A stretch of 64,000 nt of DNA from Sambucus nigra. Lineage: Eukaryota > Streptophyta > Magnoliopsida > Dipsacales > Adoxaceae. Positions 1-10,773 of the stretch are shown piece after piece; position 1 is the first letter of the stretch, and each line of letters opens with the position of its first letter. The position numbers were made by a program, and so were the translations under genes. The DNA lies in assembly GCA_949130495.1 (NCBI GenBank), contig OX422217.1:540641137-540705136 (forward strand), written 5' to 3'. The notes beneath the pieces were generated by a model that made no database searches, had not been told where the DNA came from, and worked only from the letters and a program-made list of their open reading frames with translations.

Positions 1-423
1 GTTGCTGCAGCATATGTGGATGTTGCGGGGTTTTGATAGACGCCTCATTCTTCATTCTTAATGTAGAAGTTCGTGATTTGTATTCGAGTATGTTGCTCAC
101 TTTCCATTTATTTGTATTAGACTTGTTGGGAGTTTGTTCTTGTCTTTATGGGATTTATTATTTGGACCGTTGGTTTATTCGGTCAATTATCTTTACTTGT
201 GGATGATTATTTCAGTTATCGGTGATTGTTATATAATTTTATTTTCCGCATGGGTTTTTATTTAAATAATGAAAGATAAAAATATGGCACCAGTCTATTT
301 TTCTCACTTAGGTGGTTAGTAATTTAATAAGACGACAGTGATGCTAAGAATGGACCAAATGAGAATACTGTTCTAACTTGATTTAGGACTGATCACCCGG
401 GATTAATTAGGCGGGGTGTCACA
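1..423 (+). mobile_element. 3' end of a Ty3/gypsy LTR (same family as the 37.7-51.5 kb element)
   Basis: The segment ends in GGTGTCACA. It matches, in reverse complement, the inner end of the gypsy LTR that starts at 37664: both share the stretch around GATGCTAAGAATG, the tract preceding GGACTGAT, and the terminal GGTGTCACA. It is therefore the 3' end of an LTR in plus orientation, cut by the window start. No tRNA primer site follows position 423, so it is a 3' LTR or a solo LTR rather than a 5' LTR. It is in the opposite orientation to the gypsy element at 14-51 kb, so it cannot simply be that element's missing LTR end. Confidence 0.75.
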
Positions 424-901
424 TATATTCCCTCTTTACGATTTTTTCCCCTTAGCGGTTTGATTTTAATACATTTATTTATAAAAAAACGATATCAGTG
501 GCTACTTGGTCGTATGGTTTGATAGAGAGTAGTGTAACTATTTCTTGCAACCATTTATTCCTTGAACCACAACATATTATTCATCAATAGAAGAACAAAG
601 GATGTATTTTCCATCTTTAGATAATATCATATGACAAACTTCCCCAATCAATGAAAAAATACTTAAAGAAAAAAATCTTGGGAGACCCAATTGTATTTTA
701 ACTCAAAACTAATGCAAACACTGCACAAGAACTCATAGTATGCCCGGAACACATCCTATTAAGCTGCTGAAGTTGCTAATATTTTTCCACCAAGTTTAGA
801 GGAAATAACATAAAAACTAAACTTTACGGAGACAACTATAAAATTTGAGAGAGTAAAAGAAATGATTTTAACATAAGATATATATATACATCATTCATAC
901 A
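424..901. other. AT-rich non-coding stretch
   Basis: No ORF, RNA gene or recognisable repeat is visible. It lies between the gypsy LTR end and the foldback element and is probably CACTA 5' or intronic sequence. Confidence 0.5.
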
Positions 902-1209
902 TCACACCTAGTTATAGGCCTTAAAAACTTTTTTCCAAGTTTTTTCGTTTTCTCTTTAAATTAATCTTTCAATAAACACATGTTGGTCAAAATACATTTT
1001 GTAGCTATTTTTAAAAAATCCACAAAAAACTACTCAAAATACTTTATTTATAAGGGTCTGCGCCAGCAGTTTTTTGTGAATTTTTTAAAAATAACTACCA
1101 AATATATTTTGACCTAATTTTTTGAATATGGGTTGATTAGAAGGTTAATTTCAAAAGAAAAATAAAAAATTTGGAGAAAATATTTCTTAGGATCTAAAAC
1201 TAGGTGTGA
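902..1209. mobile_element. MITE-like foldback element with ~150-bp terminal inverted repeats
   Basis: The left arm begins TCACACCTAGTT (902) and the right arm ends AACTAGGTGTGA (1209). Reading inwards, the arms stay complementary for most of their length, including GGTCAAAATA, TATTTTTAAAAAAT and CCACAAAAAACT on the left and their complements on the right. Only about 30 bp near 1036-1066 is unpaired. There is no coding capacity. The family is unassigned: the arms are much longer than typical Tourist or Stowaway ends and no clean target duplication stands out. Confidence 0.75.
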
Positions 1210-1435
1210 ATGGTCGTCAGTAGGTTATTTAACTTTGAGCTTTTAGATGATAATTTGAAACTTATTTTACTTTGTTATGGAGTCAAACAACCCTCGAAAG
1301 CTTTATCCTTTCTTTGAATGTTATGATAGTATATTTTTAATTAGTTTATAAATACCTTTGCACTATTGTGTAATATTTTGATACTAACTTTGTACATATT
1401 GAATTGTAAGTAATATAGTGTGTTTGTTATGTATG

Positions 1436-2392
1436 ATGCAGCAAAAATATAACCTGGAAGAATGCCGGAAGGCCATTGTTTTGGGCCAGACGGGCAAAGC
1501 TTGGAAAGATTATAAGTCAAAATTATTAACACAGATATGAGAAGAAGCTAAAGGACCAAATTCTACTCGCCATCTTACATTGCTCAAGCCCCCTGTAATG
1601 AAGTCACATGAATGGGGTGATTTTGTTAAATATCATTTTCCACTGAATTTGATGTAACTGAATTTGATTATTTATTTTTTATTTTTATCAATAGACTAAG
1701 GTCTACTTTTAATATTCTCGCATTTCTTGCGATTATGTATGGTTTCTCTTATTTTAATAGGTAAAAAGTGAAAATTTTAAGGAGGCTAGAGCAAAGCAAA
1801 TCCATCCACACACAACTAGTCGTAGAGGCTATGCAAGACATAAGGAAAACATGGTATGTTTCCCCTTTTAAAGTTGTATACGTCACAAATAGCTTACATT
1901 CTTTAATAATTCTATATATTAATATTTTGTAGATAGCTGGAGACCCAAATAAAACTATACGCCATGTTGTTGTTTAGATAAGGAGACAAAGGAGAGAAAA
2001 TGACAATACGAATAATCAAGTTGTTAGCGAAGCTGTAGTAATAATTTAAACACTTACACGACACTTTACAATTTATTTTTTTGAAGCTACAATGTGTTTA
2101 TTATATTTTTTTAATATGTTGAATTCTTATATTTGTTTTAGAAAAAGATGAAAAAAATTATATCTCGTGACTCAACATCGTTGAGAGATGATGCAGTAGC
2201 AAAGGTGCTTGGTCCTAAATATCCGGGTCATGTTCGGGGTCTTGGATTTGGGTTGATGTCTACGAAGTTATATGCATCATTATATAGAAATCCAAGGGTA
2301 ACGACTCTTGAAAATCAAATTTAACAACTTTTGGAATGGAAGATGCACATGAAAAGTCAGATGATGACAAAAGGAAGTGAACCAAATGTGGT
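1436..2392 (+). pseudogene. Degenerate CACTA-associated Transposase_24-type gene, multi-exon
   Basis: I recognise this as a decayed member of the plant Ptta/En/Spm transposase family (Transposase_24, Pfam PF03004), a protein carried by CACTA transposons. Exon-like blocks are: 1436-1640, a Trp-rich segment with KAWKDYKSKL and HEWGDFVKYHF; 1765-1851, with the family's hallmark KQIHPHTTSRRGYARHKE; 1933-2048, a charged segment; and 2141-2392, with LGPKYPGHVRGLGFG, the most conserved family motif. AT-rich intron-like gaps separate the blocks. In-frame stops are present in at least the first and third blocks, so no intact protein can be made. Its position at the 5' side of the CACTA body fits the usual arrangement. 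Exon borders are approximate. Confidence 0.7.
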
Positions 2393-2754
2393 ATTTTTTA
2401 AAACTAAACATCATTCAATACATATAGTTTTTCCCTTATTTTATTTTTATTTACTTCACTTGCAATTACTGTAGTGTCAATATGAGGGTGGTGGGGATGC
2501 CATGCATAATCACGCACATACTCCACATGTTATTGTTAATGAATTATTTAAGTGTAAATTGTTTTACTAGTTGCATTAATAATTGTTTTTTAATTGTTTT
2601 CTTTGTACTATTTGTTAGTGCAATCAATACATTTCATGTGCACAAAGTGATCCACAAAGTAATTCTTCCTGTAAATTGTTACATTGGTTGGGGACTGGAG
2701 AAGAAATGGCAACCGTAGAACTTAATTTTATAGACCCGAAGTCACTAGTGCACC
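2393..2754. other. CACTA internal sequence, no intact gene
   Basis: This follows the Transposase_24 remnant up to the solo-LTR insertion. A 78-codon ORF (2482-2718) shows no domain and is probably spurious. It ends at the target duplication GCACC (2750-2754). Confidence 0.45.
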
Positions 2755-4394
2755 TGTAAGGACACAAATTTTCAATTGAGTCCTTTGTAGTTTTGGCTCA
2801 ATTACGGACAAAAATATTTGAGTCATAGGATAGTGTTATTGACCATCCTTCAAGCATATGACATGCTAAAGTTGAAGACGTAGCGGCCAAGTTTAAAGCT
2901 TCATCAAAATGCCGAGTTTTATGTGCGTCGTTTCTATGTCATCAACATGGTTCCATTACTCTTAAGGTATGAATGCATTTTAATATATACAGGTGCTTGG
3001 AACAATTTGTATTGGGTGTACTTTGTTTTTAAAACTGTTGTTTATGTTCAGAAAGATTTAATTAAAACTTTAAAATAAAGTATATAAAGTTTTCTGGGCT
3101 AAAACTCAATTTTTCAACTTTCTGGGAGTTCGTTCGAACGAGTTTTTCATTCGAACAATAATGTCGTTCGAATGAGTTTGCCAACAAGTTCCCCAAAAGG
3201 CCACTAGAATGTCTTTCGAAGTATCGTTCGAACGAGAATGATGGTTTGAACGAGATATCCAACGAGATGTCTAACGAGTTGACTCTGGAACTTCGTTATA
3301 AGGCTCATTTGAACGAGACTTCGTTCGAACAAAAATCTCGTTCAAACAAGTTTTGGCGGGAATAGTTAATTGGCAGTTTTGAGTAGTATTTTCCCCCTTT
3401 CCCACTACTTTTTCCACTAACTCTTTTCCTGAATATCTAAGTGCGGGAGACAAGTTTTTTAACTTAACTTTTTCACATCTTCCCATCTCCAAGAGAGAGT
3501 TTGAGAGCATAATTCCAAAAGGAAAAAGTTCGTTGTTTAAGTGTTGTTGTTTTTCAAGAAAAATCTTTTAAACACTTGTTTTATACCCAAAGTTTGTTTA
3601 TTCAAGTTCATATATATACATTGCTTGGAGTTTGGCACCGATTTACTCTACCTATTGAAGAGTTCGTTTGGGTTTTCTTCTAAATCCCTCAAAGAAGAAG
3701 AAGTTGGTTTTACTGTGGCATTCTCACGTGGTGAAATGCACCATATGTGGTTGATGGTGTACCTATGTCTCATTAGTGATTCCAAAATTCCGATGGAGCT
3801 CCGGGGTTATCGACTGGGCGGAGGTGTTTACAAGAAGACGCATCAAGGCTTAAAAGGGGTCGAGTCGATGAAGTAAGGCATCTGTCTTGTAATTGTAAAA
3901 CCATACTTAGTGGACTTAAGGCTAGGGCCGTCTGAGATTTTTTCCCGTTGTGGGTTTTTCCTCGTACATCACGGCATAGTGATTCATTGTTTATTTATCT
4001 TTCCCAATACTCACCTAGAACGCATGCTTAGGTAAAAAGATAAAATTTGGTTTAATCACTACTTATATTTCATTTGGTGCTACATAATTAATTGGGTAAA
4101 TATTAATTTAATTCAAGTCGTCGCTTAATTTGATATATTGGTTTGGCCTAATTTGGTAACATTGAAAATATGACTTAGGCAAATTTTTAGGACTTGGGTT
4201 AAATTAAGTTGGTTTAAGTGAAATTAAAATTTTTGTGTGTGTTTAATTTAATTTCATGTGGTTTAATTTTAATTTGAATAGAAATTAAAATTTACTGTTC
4301 ATTTGAACCATCTTACGCTTCCGCATCTATTTAAGAAGGAAATTAATTTTTGTTAAGTAAGAAGATTTTAAATTAGGGGCCTCGCGTACCAACA
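2755..4394 (+). mobile_element. Solo LTR of a Sirevirus-like Ty1/copia element (1640 bp)
   Basis: It starts TGTAAGGACA and ends CCAACA, and is flanked by identical 5-bp duplications GCACC at 2750-2754 and 4395-4399, so both ends are fixed. There is no internal region, which makes it a solo LTR left by recombination between two LTRs. The inner sequence includes a cluster of TTCGAACGA-type palindromes (about 3128-3345). It also carries the region GGGTTTTTCCTCGTACAT (near 3953) that all copia LTRs of this group share. A related solo LTR lies on the other strand at 47828-49383. The 111-codon ORF at 3541-3876 lies inside the LTR, shows no domain and is not considered a gene. Confidence 0.92.
3128..3345. 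repeat. Cluster of CGTTCGAACGA palindromic motifs in the LTR
   Basis: At least eight copies or near copies of TCGTTCGAACGAG or its half-site (TCGTTCGAA, TTCGAACGA) occur in about 220 bp. TTCGAA is itself palindromic and neighbouring half-sites alternate in orientation. The same motif clusters recur at 5690-5800, 10408-10470, 28905-28960, 32815-32915, 34145-34215 and 48780-49015. Confidence 0.85.
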
Positions 4395-5012
4395 GCACCA
4401 CTAAATCCTTGGGCTTGATTGCTATAAAGTATGGGTTATTGAAATTTTAGTGCACAAAGTTCCATTTTTCGATACTCGGATGCATTTTTCACACTTGATG
4501 ATGCAAAAGGAAGTACCATAGCATTACCACATCCATACATTCTTTTTAACTAATTATGTTAGTGGAATAGTTATAGTTCTTGTATTTTATTCTAAGAATT
4601 TTTCTTTGACATTCTCTCGTATCGATTTCAGAAAGACTTAAGAAATCAAATGTGTATGGTGTTTCTTCAATGCTTTTTGGATTGAAGGTATACCTTGATT
4701 TTTAATTTTTTATTACAAGTATGTTGTTAATATATGAGAGTATTACTTAAATTAATTTTTTGAATATGTACTTATTTTTGGAAGATGTTGAAGACGTTTT
4801 GGGAGGAATGTTTTTTAAGGATGTTATTAGTTGTGTTTTGAAGTAATTTTGTATTTTAACTTGTTAGGCTATGCTCAGTTCATACTAATCCCATGTTTCT
4901 ATGTGGCTTGTAACACTCAAACGTTTATTCCTTCTATTATTTTAGGCATGACTTTGATATTATGGTTATGAGTACATATTATGAGTTCCTCTGAATTATA
5001 TAAGTTTGTTTT
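4395..5012. other. CACTA internal sequence between two insertions
   Basis: AT-rich, with no ORF of note. It continues the interrupted CACTA body and ends at the GTTTT target duplication of the next element (5008-5012). Confidence 0.5.
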
Positions 5013-6103
5013 TGTAAAACTATGACTCTGTGATAATTGATTAAATTCGCAAACTTCTACTTTGGCACACTTATTTAATTAGAGTCTATTTTTAAATCAA
5101 ATCAATTCAGCCCCTAAACATTCAACTACGTGTGTGCGTGAGTCAACCCATAAATAAATAAAGCATGCGACACAAATTTCAGGAAAAATCCCCGAAGGGA
5201 AAAATCTTTTATTTCTAGAAATTTGACAAGTTTACAAGACCATTGACTTACATACCATCTTGATTTCGCCCACAAGAGTAATACACGGTGTCTTTGTCAA
5301 ACCTTCAAAGCAACGGCTAGAAATCAACAATGGTTCACGCACAGCTATTCCACAAGGATGCACAGTCCAGACACGCAGTCTTCACAGTGTAGGTTATCCT
5401 CCCTACAAGAGTAACTTCATAGAGACTCCCTCCACAATAGCACGCAGCTCTCTGATTTTAGAGTTCTCCCCATAAAGGTAAACAAAATCAAACTGTGTTC
5501 TTGAACACCAAAACAATTCACCAAAGCATATTGGATTTTTGTGAATTGAAAACAAAAATGGATTAAACCCTAAAAGAAGAAGTCAAAAGGATTCTGTAGT
5601 TTGGTAGTTTTCTATCTTTCAAAACACTGGGACTTCTTAATGAAAACGAAACCATTTAATGAGTATTTATAAAAAAATCACGCCGCTCGATCGTTAGAAT
5701 GAAAAGGGGATCTCGCTCGAATGAAGTACACGTGTTGTTTGAACGACATTGCGTGACATCTCAATGTCTCTTGAACGAGATGGGATCTCGCTTGAACGAC
5801 CTGAGCGTCAAAATCGAGGAACGCTACAGGACTTAGAAAATTACTCATTCTCAAATTTTGACCAAAAACGTCCGCTCCAACACTTAGAAAATATGTTAAA
5901 AAAGTATCCCAAAGCTCTAAGTGCAAAGTTAAGGTATTTAAAACATAACCTCACCTAAGTAAACTTTGCGAAGGCTTTTTGATGAAGAGCCTTGATATAT
6001 TCGGATCCATCTTGATGTAGATTGCTCTTGAACTTCTTCAACGGTTGTAACGGTATACGACATAATTAATTGTGACGGACATTCATAAAAATATGTCCTT
6101 ACA
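5013..6103 (-). repeat. 3' LTR of the gag-only copia element
   Basis: On the plus strand it runs from TGTAAAACTATG to ATGTCCTTACA. On the coding strand it begins TGTAAGGACATA and ends in TTTTACA. It carries TTCGAACGA-like palindromes near 5690-5800 and the CCCTTCGGGGATTTTTCC hairpin-like motif near 5185-5205. It is about 50 bp longer than its partner LTR, mainly around the palindrome cluster. The ORFs seen here (5260-5475, 5678-5958) lie within the LTR and are not genes. Confidence 0.9.
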
Positions 6104-7654
6104 AATCTCCCCCTATGTCTATGCCGGTACATACATAAAAACATCTGAATTATCAAATACCAAAATGCCTATACAAATCTACCCTCCCATGAATAAATTT
6201 GCAAGATCTCAAATTGTTCTTCAAAAATCTTCATCAAATCTCAAAGCATTTCTCATCAGGGTGTGCAACATAATGATCCTCAATCTTTGTACCTACACAC
6301 ATGAGATAAAGCAAAAATCTTCGTGACGCATCGAGTTTGAAATGATATAAGATTAAATCATTAATAAATCAAATCTACCCCATAATGAAAAAACTCCCCC
6401 ATAACATGATAATTCTTTCTCCCCCTTTTTATGATGTCCCCAAATAGACAGATAAGAAGAAACAATCAAAACATGGAGTGTCACGATAAAAATGCATAGC
6501 AAACAAGGATCAAACTACGCGCATGCAAAGGTATATCTCGAAAAATTTCACAAATTATTTTTTATTTTTCAAATTTTTCGTACAAAAATAAGATACCAAA
6601 AATCACACCATGGATTTAACTAAAACAACCAAGTCATGGAAACGGAATGTATGGGTGTGAACACATTCGATAGGTAAATCAACTCAATCAATCATATGTG
6701 CATGATGAATATGTGTACCCCTAACGAATGAACATTAAAAGTATCCTTAGGTGTAAAAATTATTAAATTTAGATGACATCATCTTATACAAATCAACAAA
6801 TCAAAGTCAAAGTGATTTCCACCCCAATAAAGTCCAAAATAATTTAACGCTTTTTCAAGACTTTCAAGGACATGAAAACCCATTTTAAATTCCATCAAAA
6901 CTCCCTCATATATATTTTCTTTTATAGGTGTATAAACTAAATTCTCAAACTTTAGAGAATTGGTGCAAAAACCTAATTGGCCCATAATAGACATAACTTT
7001 CTTTTTATTGCCTTTAAATTTTTTCGGGATCTTTTAAACCTCTTTGGACCTCGGATAATAAAATTCCTCAATTTTCTAGGTCCAATATAAATGGTGGCTT
7101 AGTATTCCCAAAGGCCAAATGAACCTTTCGCAACCCTTCCCCGTTTTCAAATAAATCACACAAACTCACAAACGGCTCTTACATGCACAACTTTCTTATC
7201 AAGTTTTAATGTGCTTGGTTCGTTTTAAGGACAGGATTGAAGTGAAAAAACCCAACCAACATGTGATAAGACAAGCACAATAATCAAACAAATCCGTGCA
7301 TGTGTGTAATAAAGGAAATCATGAGTCAAACATGTAGGAAGTAACACTTAATTACATCTCAATGACTCCAAACGTTAAATAGCACAAAGGTGCATGATAT
7401 ATTGTCTCAAAACACTATCAAATAATCACATGAAAAATGAATTATGTTATGACTCGGTCATCCTAAGTGTTTATCCATAAATGGTGCAAACAAAATACAA
7501 AAATCTTTTTGGATTTTCTCACAAATTTTATTAAAAAAAATATTTTTGTATTTTTCAAAATTTTTCTAAAAAAATGGAAAACATACAAAACTGATACAAA
7601 CTAGCAATAGGCAAATAATGTCATCATGGAAAACATCCTATGCTAGTAAACAAG
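6104..7654 (-). other. Long non-coding region with several polypurine tracts, upstream of the 3' LTR
   Basis: Reading on the minus strand, this follows the gag stop. It contains the conserved block also found in the two other copia elements: GGGTTGCGAAAGG (7125-7137) followed about 35 bp later by AAGCCACCAT (7091-7100). Four G-rich tracts then appear on the minus strand: about 6418-6430, 6393-6400, 6374-6381, and the terminal AGGGGGAGATT abutting the LTR at 6104-6114. Multiple polypurine tracts are a known Sirevirus trait. No ORF with a domain is visible. Confidence 0.75.
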
Positions 7655-9544
7655 TCAAACCTCAATCGTTAGGTGCAGAGGGTTTTCCAAAGGTGGTGCC
7701 AACTTATGAAAAAACTCCATCAAGTTTTGTGAAGTTTTGACCAAAAACTTAACTTGCTCACCTAAATGTGCAAACTCTCTCATGTAGTCTCCAAGAGCAT
7801 GTAAAGTATCATGTGTGGCAGAAACACGTGTAGTAGCAAAACGTGACACATAACCCAACTTAAAGCAAAATTTCCTAAGGTGTCCTCTCCTCTTGCAATG
7901 GGAACAAACATAAATAAGACTAGGAACACCTCTCTCAAAAACTGTAGGGTGTGATCTCCTAACAGGAAACGGACGCCTAGGTGGGTTAATTTTCGGGCCA
8001 TGTGAATCTGTCACTAAAGTGGGAATCGGCTCGGGTGCGACAAAAGAAGTGGAAACACCGTTATGAACTTTTCCCAGCCCGTCAACTCTACCCTTATTGG
8101 GATTGAGAACCACATTTTCAACCTTCTTAGGTGCGTTCTCAAAATTGACTTTGACCTCTCTGGCACGTTCGAGATCACTCTCGAGTTGGTATACACGTGT
8201 CATTAGACTAGACAATGTGTCGGTCAAATCATATTTTTCCTTTCTTAAAATGTCCTTCTCTCTCTCCAAATCGAACACTCGACGCCCTAAATCCCTATTA
8301 TACTTCTTTGTTTTTAAGGTCTCGGTGTGCAAATCTCTAAATGTTTTTTGGAGTTCACTTTCATCTCCGCTTTCACCCTCACTTGAAGAGCTCAAATCAT
8401 CACTATCGCATTCGTGTGCACTATTGTGGGACAAAATGAGTGTGCTCACACGACTTGCTAAAAAGGCAACAAACTTCTCACCACTAGTATCAGCACCCTC
8501 ACCTTCACTACTATCACTAAGTGTGGCGGGCATGGCTACTTTCTTGCCTTTCTTTCTAAGACACGTAGGACACTCAAACAACTTATGCCCCTTACACCCA
8601 CATTCAAGACAAATCACGTTCTCAAAATCCTCCTCACACTCCTCATCTGAGTCATTCTCTTTTTCCCTCTCACCGCTTTCTTTGGCCTTTACTTTCTTTT
8701 TATTTTTCTCAAAAAATCTCTTTTTATTGGAAGAATTTTCTTAAGAAATTTTGAGAAACTTTTTAATTTTTTTTGCAAATAAGGCCATATCATTAAAATC
8801 AAAATCTCCCTCAGAATCAGACTCACAAACTTTTTCTTTCTTTTTCTTAAAATGAGTCTTTAAAGCAACGCCTTTATCCTTAGCCTTAATGGTTTGGGGA
8901 AACATGTCAATCTCATAGGTTTGAAGATCTCCTACAAGTTCTTCCAACTTAAGTGATTTCAAATTTTGCAAAGAGTTCAAAACAGTGACTTTAGGAATAA
9001 AGCGTTTTGGGAGAGATCTCAAAATCTTTTTAACGACATGCATGTTATCAATCTCCTCACCCAAATTAAAACTAGTGTTGACAATGTTCGACAAACGTGC
9101 ATAAAACTCATCAAAAGTTTGGGACTCTAACATAGTAATAGTCTCAAATTGGGTGGCAAGATTTTGCAATTTTGATTCTTTAACCACGTTCGTACCCTCA
9201 TGTCTCAATTAGAGTACATCCCAAGCCTCTTTAGACGTGGTACACGTCATAATTCGGTGGAACTCGTCGGGAGGGACGGCTCCAGAAATAGCACTCAAAC
9301 CACGTGAATTAAAATTAGACATTTTAAAATCATCTTCAGTCCAGGCTGACATGGGTTTTAAAGAGGTGATATTTTCAACGGTGACAGTGGGAGGAGTCCA
9401 CCATCTTTCACACAACAACCAAACACATTCATCAATAGCCTTTAATTTTGATTTCATACGAGCTTTCCAATAGGCATAATTAAATCCGTCAAAAATAGGC
9501 ATCATATTATATGAGTGCTCCATCGAAAAATTGTAATTTTTCAC
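7655..9544 (-). pseudogene. gag: Gag polyprotein of the gag-only copia element, two in-frame stops
   Basis: One reading frame of about 630 codons from 9544 to 7655. It starts in the same place as its relatives, and the capsid-type domain follows (FDGFNYAYWKARM near residue 20; FDEFYARLSNIVN near residue 135). Next come a Lys/Glu-rich linker, a first CCHC zinc knuckle (CLECGCKGHKLFEC, near 8610), an acidic and coiled-coil region, a second CCHC knuckle (CSHCKRRGHLRKFC, near 7870-7910) and a short tail ending in its own stop. Gag forms the virus-like particle and binds element RNA. Two in-frame stops interrupt it: TAA at 9209-9211, where relatives have Q or A after WDVL/WDIL, and TAA at 8741-8743. 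No protease follows. The frame is otherwise open, so the damage is light. Confidence 0.88.
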
Positions 9545-9617
9545 AAAACTGATTTTTCAAATAATCAATATCACACAGATTTTGCGAAAAATAGGAATAT
9601 ATAATGAAATAGTGTAA

Positions 9618-9728
9618 CCGACTCTGATACCAATTTGACGACGTGAGAAGTCAGATTGTATCAAAAAAATAAATCCTTGAAAAAATCAGGATCACGCAAT
9701 AAATTAGCGTAACCTGCTCTGATACCAA
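9618..9728 (-). promoter_or_regulatory. tRNA-Met primer binding site, duplicated
   Basis: The minus strand reads TTGGTATCAGAGCAGG at 9728-9713, complementary to the initiator tRNA-Met 3' end and separated from the 5' LTR by two bases. A second, poorer copy, TTGGTATCAGAGTCGG, lies at 9634-9619, with matching flanking sequence (GTAACC on one side, CAATTTG on the other). This implies a ~95-bp tandem duplication of the primer-site region. Confidence 0.8.
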
Positions 9729-9730
9729 TT

Positions 9731-10768
9731 TGTAAAACTATGACTGTGTGATAATTGATTAAATTCGCAAACTTATACTTTGGCACACTTATTTAATTAG
9801 TGTCTATTTTCAAATCAAATCAATTCAGCCCCTAAACATTCAACTACGTGTGTACGTGTGTTAACCCATAAATAAATAAAGCATGCGACACAAATTTTAG
9901 GAAAAATTCCAAAAGGGAAAAACCTTTTATTTCTATAACTTTGACAACGTTACCAGACCATTGACTTACATACCATCTTTCTTTCGACCATAAGAGTAAC
10001 GCACGGTGTCTTCGTTAAACCTTTAAAATAATGGCTAGAAATCAGCATTGGTTCACACGCAGCTATACTACAAGGACGCGCAGTCCAGACACGCAGTCTT
10101 CACGGTGTAGGTTATCCTCCCTACAAGAGTAACTTCATAGAGACCCCATCCGCAATATCACGCAACTCTCCGATTTTAGAGTTCTCCCCATAAAAGTAAA
10201 CAAAAGCAAAGTGTGTTCTTGAACACCAAAATAATTCACCAAAGCATATGGGATTTTTGTGAATTGAAAACAAAAAGGGATTAAACCCTAAAAGAAGAAG
10301 TCAAAAGGATTCTTCAGTTTCGCAATTTTCTATCTTTCAAAACGCTGGGACTTCTTAATGAAAACGAAACCATTTAATGAGTATTTATAGAAAAATGCAC
10401 CGCCTCAGTCGCTTGAACGAAATAGGGATCTCGCTCGAACGAGATGAGATCTTGCTTGAATGACCTGGGCGTTAAAATCGAGGTAGGCAACAGGACTTAG
10501 AAAAATTACTCATTCTCAAAATGTGACGAAAAAAGTCCGCTCCAACACTTAGAAAATATTTTGAAAAAACATCCCAAAGCTCTAAGTGTAAAGTTAAGGT
10601 ATTTAAAACATAACCTTACCAAAGTAAACTTTGCGGAGTCATTTTGATGAAGAACATTGATATATTCGGACCCGTCTTGATGTAGATTACTCTTGAACTT
10701 CTTCGACGGTTGTAACGGTATACGACATAATTAATTGTGACGGACATTTATAAAAATATGTCCTTACA
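9731..10768 (-). repeat. 5' LTR of the gag-only copia element
   Basis: 1038 bp, from TGTAAAACTATG to ATGTCCTTACA on the plus strand. It is colinear with 5013-6103 and carries the same internal blocks. It is followed at 10769 by the GTTTT target duplication. Confidence 0.92.
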
Positions 10769-10773
10769 GTTTT

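Larger units (their letters stand above)
5013..10768 (-). mobile_element. Non-autonomous gag-only Ty1/copia element (TR-GAG type, Sirevirus-like)
   Basis: This is a structurally complete minus-strand LTR element of 5756 bp. The LTRs are 9731-10768 (5' LTR, 1038 bp) and 5013-6103 (3' LTR, 1091 bp), with a perfect 5-bp duplication GTTTT at 5008-5012 and 10769-10773. A primer site matching the 3' end of initiator tRNA-Met lies just inside the 5' LTR, and G-rich polypurine tracts precede the 3' LTR. The 3.6-kb interior has only a gag gene (7655-9544) followed by 1.55 kb of non-coding sequence. No protease, integrase, RT or RNase H residues are present. The first ~110 bp of its LTR resemble those of the pol-bearing element at 15422, suggesting a common family. 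Confidence 0.9.

Noticed and set aside
1..423. The missing end of the 3' LTR of the 14-51 kb gypsy element
   Set aside because: The orientation is opposite (LTR 3' end on the plus strand), so it must belong to another copy of the family.
3128..3345. CRISPR-like array of regular short repeats
   Set aside because: Spacing is irregular, motifs are palindromic half-sites within an LTR, and the sequence is plant nuclear DNA.
3541..3876. 111-codon ORF as a possible gene
   Set aside because: It lies wholly within a solo LTR, and a related LTR (48100-48620, minus strand) does not keep the frame.
8097..8744. 215-codon plus-strand ORF
   Set aside because: It is the antisense shadow of the gag-only element's gag, whose minus-strand reading has capsid and zinc-knuckle motifs.
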